Shown here piece by piece: positions 61,808 through 64,000 of a stretch of 64,000 nt of DNA. Made by a program: the position numbers and the translations under genes. Below the pieces are notes generated by a model. That model was not told the DNA's origin and did no database searches. It saw only the letters and a list, made by a program, of their open reading frames with translations. Within the stretch, counting starts at the first letter, position 1, and the number at the start of each line of letters is the position of its first letter. Location: assembly GCF_027247405.1 (NCBI RefSeq), contig NZ_CP097463.1, positions 3,844,001 through 3,908,000 on the forward strand. Reading direction: 5' to 3'. The DNA comes from Jatrophihabitans cynanchi. GTDB taxonomy: Bacteria > Actinomycetota > Actinomycetes > Mycobacteriales > Jatrophihabitantaceae.

Positions 61808-63259
61808 CCCAAATACCGTTCAGTTAGTGGGTAGGAGGATGACGGTTGGTGGTGCGGCCGGTTGCGGCCAGCTCGCGTGGTGGGCGCGTTTGACGTGCCA
61901 CTTGGTGTACTTGCGCTTGATCACGCGCGGGTTGGATCGCCGTCGGCGCCCGGGGTTGAGCCTGTTCAGGAGTTGGCGGATCGCCTCGCGCCACAGGCCG
62001 TCACGGCGTCGAGGGGGAAAAGGCGCCGCCCTGGGCGAGGGAGCGGCGGCTGACGCGTAGGGCGGCGACGAAGGAGACCCGGTCTGGGTCTCGACCGCCG
62101 GTGGTGGCGGTGTCGGCCATCAGCGCCCGGATCGCGTAGTGGCAGCACAGGTATCCCCAGATCTCCTGGAGCACCAGGTCCGGCGATTTGGACCGAAGCA
62201 CGATGCGGGGCCCGCGCTGGTGCGTCTTGAGTTCGTCGAAGGTCGACTCGATCTCCCAGCGCTCGGCGTAGGCCAGCGCGAGCTGCTCGCCGGGCGCCTC
62301 GTCGGGATCGGTCAAGGTGGTGAGCAACCGGTAGGTGGTGGTGTTCTCGCGGCCGTCGTCGAGGGTGTAGTCGATGACCCGTACCGGCATCGGCTCACCA
62401 TGGCGGTCGGTGGACCTGCGCAACTGGCCCAGCCAGGACCCGTCGGCAAGATCACGCACGTGTGTCGGGTTCGGCCCGAACCTGTCCGTGCGGACGCGCC
62501 ACAGCAGATCGGCGTTCGTGTCGGTCGCCTTGCGCCACAGCGCGTAGGAGAAGAACCCACGGTCGGCCAGCACCACCATCCCCGGCCCGAACGCCGGCAG
62601 CAGTTTCTCGGTCAGCGTCGCTTCCGAGTCCCGGTATGCACCTACCCGCGCGGCCAGTATCGCGTGCGTGCCGCACTCGGCCAGCGCCACCACCCGGGCC
62701 TGCGGGAACGCGGACTTCTCGCCCTTGTTCACCCCGGGCCGGCCGAAGAACTCATCGTTGACCGGTACATCGGCAACGTCCAGGCAGGTGCCGTCGATCG
62801 CGACCATCCGCCGCCCGGCCAGCCATACCCCCGGCGTGTCCGGGCCGCCCAAGGGCGCAGCGACCCGCTCGAACAATGCCCGCACCGGCTCGGCACCCAG
62901 CCGGGCCCGAGCCTGGAAGATCGCCGACTTTCCCGGAAGCACGAACTCCGAACGCCAGCGATCCGACCATGCCAGCCCATCGGTCAGCTGCGCCAGCACG
63001 TCCTCGTACGACCCGTCGGCGTACAGCGCCATCCCCACCGCGAAGTAGGCCATCACCCGAGCCGGCAACAACCGGGACCGCTGCTGCGTGCGCCCGACCC
63101 GCTCGATCACCTCATCGACCAGATCCGGCGGGAACACCCGCGTCAGCACACCCACCGACACCAGATCCGACAGTCGGCGATCCGACGTCGGCTTCTTCCA
63201 TCCCGCACGAGGCATGCAACCAAACTACACCGGTGTAAGCTTAACTGAACGGTATTGGG
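61808..63259 (-). mobile_element. IS4-type element
   Basis: Ends are inverted repeats: CCCAAATACCGTTCAGTTA (61808-61826) and the complement of CCCAATACCGTTCAGTTA at 63242-63259. CCTAG flanks both sides. It lies directly beside the IS5-type element, almost touching it, and before lipA. Confidence 0.82.
62001..63215 (-). CDS. IS4-type transposase
   Basis: A 404-residue DDE transposase: LVSVGVLTRVFPPDLVDEVI, RARVMAYFAVGMALY-type helical start, MVAIDGTCLDVADVPVNDEF (Asp), GMVVLADRGFFSYALWRKAT (Asp) and ALAYAERWEIESTFDELKTH (Glu, YREK-like box), then LCCHYAIRALM. It appears complete. Confidence 0.92.
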   Translation of the reverse strand: MPRAGWKKPTSDRRLSDLVSVGVLTRVFPPDLVDEVIERVGRTQQRSRLLPARVMAYFAVGMALYADGSYEDVLAQLTDGLAWSDRWRSEFVLPGKSAIFQARARLGAEPVRALFERVAAPLGGPDTPGVWLAGRRMVAIDGTCLDVADVPVNDEFFGRPGVNKGEKSAFPQARVVALAECGTHAILAARVGAYRDSEATLTEKLLPAFGPGMVVLADRGFFSYALWRKATDTNADLLWRVRTDRFGPNPTHVRDLADGSWLGQLRRSTDRHGEPMPVRVIDYTLDDGRENTTTYRLLTTLTDPDEAPGEQLALAYAERWEIESTFDELKTHQRGPRIVLRSKSPDLVLQEIWGYLCCHYAIRALMADTATTGGRDPDRVSFVAALRVSRRSLAQGGAFSPSTP

Positions 63260-63273
63260 CCTAGCCCCGTGCA

Positions 63274-64000
63274 CTAGCCCCGGCGGGCCGCGATCGCTTC
63301 CTGGTACAGCCGGCCCGCGCGGTAGGACGAGCGTACGAGCGGGCCGCTCATCACCCCGGCGAAGCCGATCTCGAGAGCCTCCTCGCGCAGCTCGACGAAC
63401 TCCTCCGGCTTGACCCAGCGGGTGACCGGATGGTGCTTCGGCGAGGGCCGCAGGTACTGGGTGATGGTGATCAGCTCGCAGCCCGAGTCGTGCAGGTCCT
63501 GCAACGCCTGGCTGATCTCGGCGCGCTCCTCGCCCATGCCCAGGATGAGGTTCGACTTGGTGACCAGAGCGTCGTCGCGCGCGGCGCGCAGCACGCCCAG
63601 CGACCGGTCGTAACGGAAACCCGGACGGATCGACTTGAAGATCCGGGGCACCGTCTCGACGTTGTGCGCGAACACCTCCGGCCGGCTGTCGAACACCTGC
63701 TGCAGCAGCTCCGGTACGGCGTCGAAGTCAGGCGCGAGCAGTTCCACGCCGGTCCCCGGGTTCACCCGGTGGATCTGCCGCACCGTCTCGGCGTAGAGCC
63801 ACGCGCCACCGTCCGGCAGGTCGTCACGGGTCACCCCGGTCACCGTCGCGTAGCGCAGTTGCATCGCCTGCACCGATTCGGCCACCCGGCGTGGCTCGTC
63901 GCGATCGAGCGGGCCCGGCTTGCCGGTGTCGATCTGGCAGAAGTCGCACCGCCGGGTGCACTGGTTCCCCCCGATGAGGAAGGTCGCCTCGCGGTCCTCC
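63274..64000 (-). CDS. lipA: Lipoyl synthase, 3' part
   Basis: A radical-SAM enzyme that inserts two sulfurs into octanoyl groups on lipoyl-dependent enzymes. The 5' end is outside the window. The radical-SAM cluster motif CTRRCDFC (CxxxCxxC) is visible, followed by [75 protein letters not shown] and [16 protein letters not shown]. Its genomic place near glnA1 matches other actinobacteria; the two insertion sequences lie just after its stop. Confidence 0.95.
   Translation of the reverse strand, partial: EDREATFLIGGNQCTRRCDFCQIDTGKPGPLDRDEPRRVAESVQAMQLRYATVTGVTRDDLPDGGAWLYAETVRQIHRVNPGTGVELLAPDFDAVPELLQQVFDSRPEVFAHNVETVPRIFKSIRPGFRYDRSLGVLRAARDDALVTKSNLILGMGEERAEISQALQDLHDSGCELITITQYLRPSPKHHPVTRWVKPEEFVELREEALEIGFAGVMSGPLVRSSYRAGRLYQEAIAARRG

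Overview
The window is high-GC DNA with actinobacterial gene content and is read here as part of an actinobacterial chromosome. The evidence is the glutamine-synthetase neighbourhood (panB, glnA2, glnE, glnA1, RDD protein, DUF4191 protein, lipA, an order close to that in Mycobacterium), a class A RNase P RNA, frequent GTG starts, and L,D-transpeptidase and NlpC/P60 wall enzymes. Genus cannot be fixed from the sequence; no rRNA or tRNA gene was found.

Left chromosomal part (1-27043): a Nif3-like protein and a zinc-ribbon coiled-coil protein, an SLC13/ArsB-type transporter, rnpB, an MscS channel pair, a lysine/alanine-repeat DNA-binding-type protein, an RNB ribonuclease, panB, nadE, a lipoprotein L,D-transpeptidase, glnA2, a three-gene ABC exporter operon, a glutamine amidotransferase overlapping glnE, glycerate kinase with a PAP2-type protein, an alkaline phosphatase, and a PadR regulator divergent from two SDR genes (one frameshifted). 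Two PadR-type inverted repeats fill the divergent promoter.

Central accessory part (27044-57108): a roughly 30-kb integrated element bounded by 27-bp direct repeats. The right copy is the last codons and stop of glnA1 (minus strand), so the element sits in the 3' end of glnA1 and leaves the gene intact. It carries an integrase next to attR, paired repeats near each att site that look like integrase arm sites, an excisionase, a MobF relaxase-helicase preceded by hairpins that could be an oriT, an AbiEi-type antitoxin, an ECF sigma factor with a membrane partner, and a lower-GC cluster of secreted and membrane proteins of unknown function. No type IV secretion or FtsK/Tra translocase gene is visible, so it is best read as an integrative mobilizable (or decayed conjugative) element. 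It has been invaded repeatedly: an IS3-type element that itself contains a recombinase-in-trio (RIT) element, an IS1634-type element containing an IS30-type element, an IS21 fragment, and two IS256-type elements with 8-bp target duplications. Several older genes are broken: a LuxR/ATPase-type regulator cut in two by the IS3 element and a rhamnose-isomerase-like gene cut by IS256.

Right chromosomal part (57083-64000): glnA1, an RDD membrane protein, a DUF4191 protein, an NlpC/P60 hydrolase, adjacent IS5- and IS4-type elements, and the 3' part of lipA. The chromosomal genes point to nitrogen assimilation control (glnA1, glnA2, glnE), cofactor synthesis (panB, nadE, lipA) and cell-wall remodelling. 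The element separates glnA1 from the glnE/glnA2 block.
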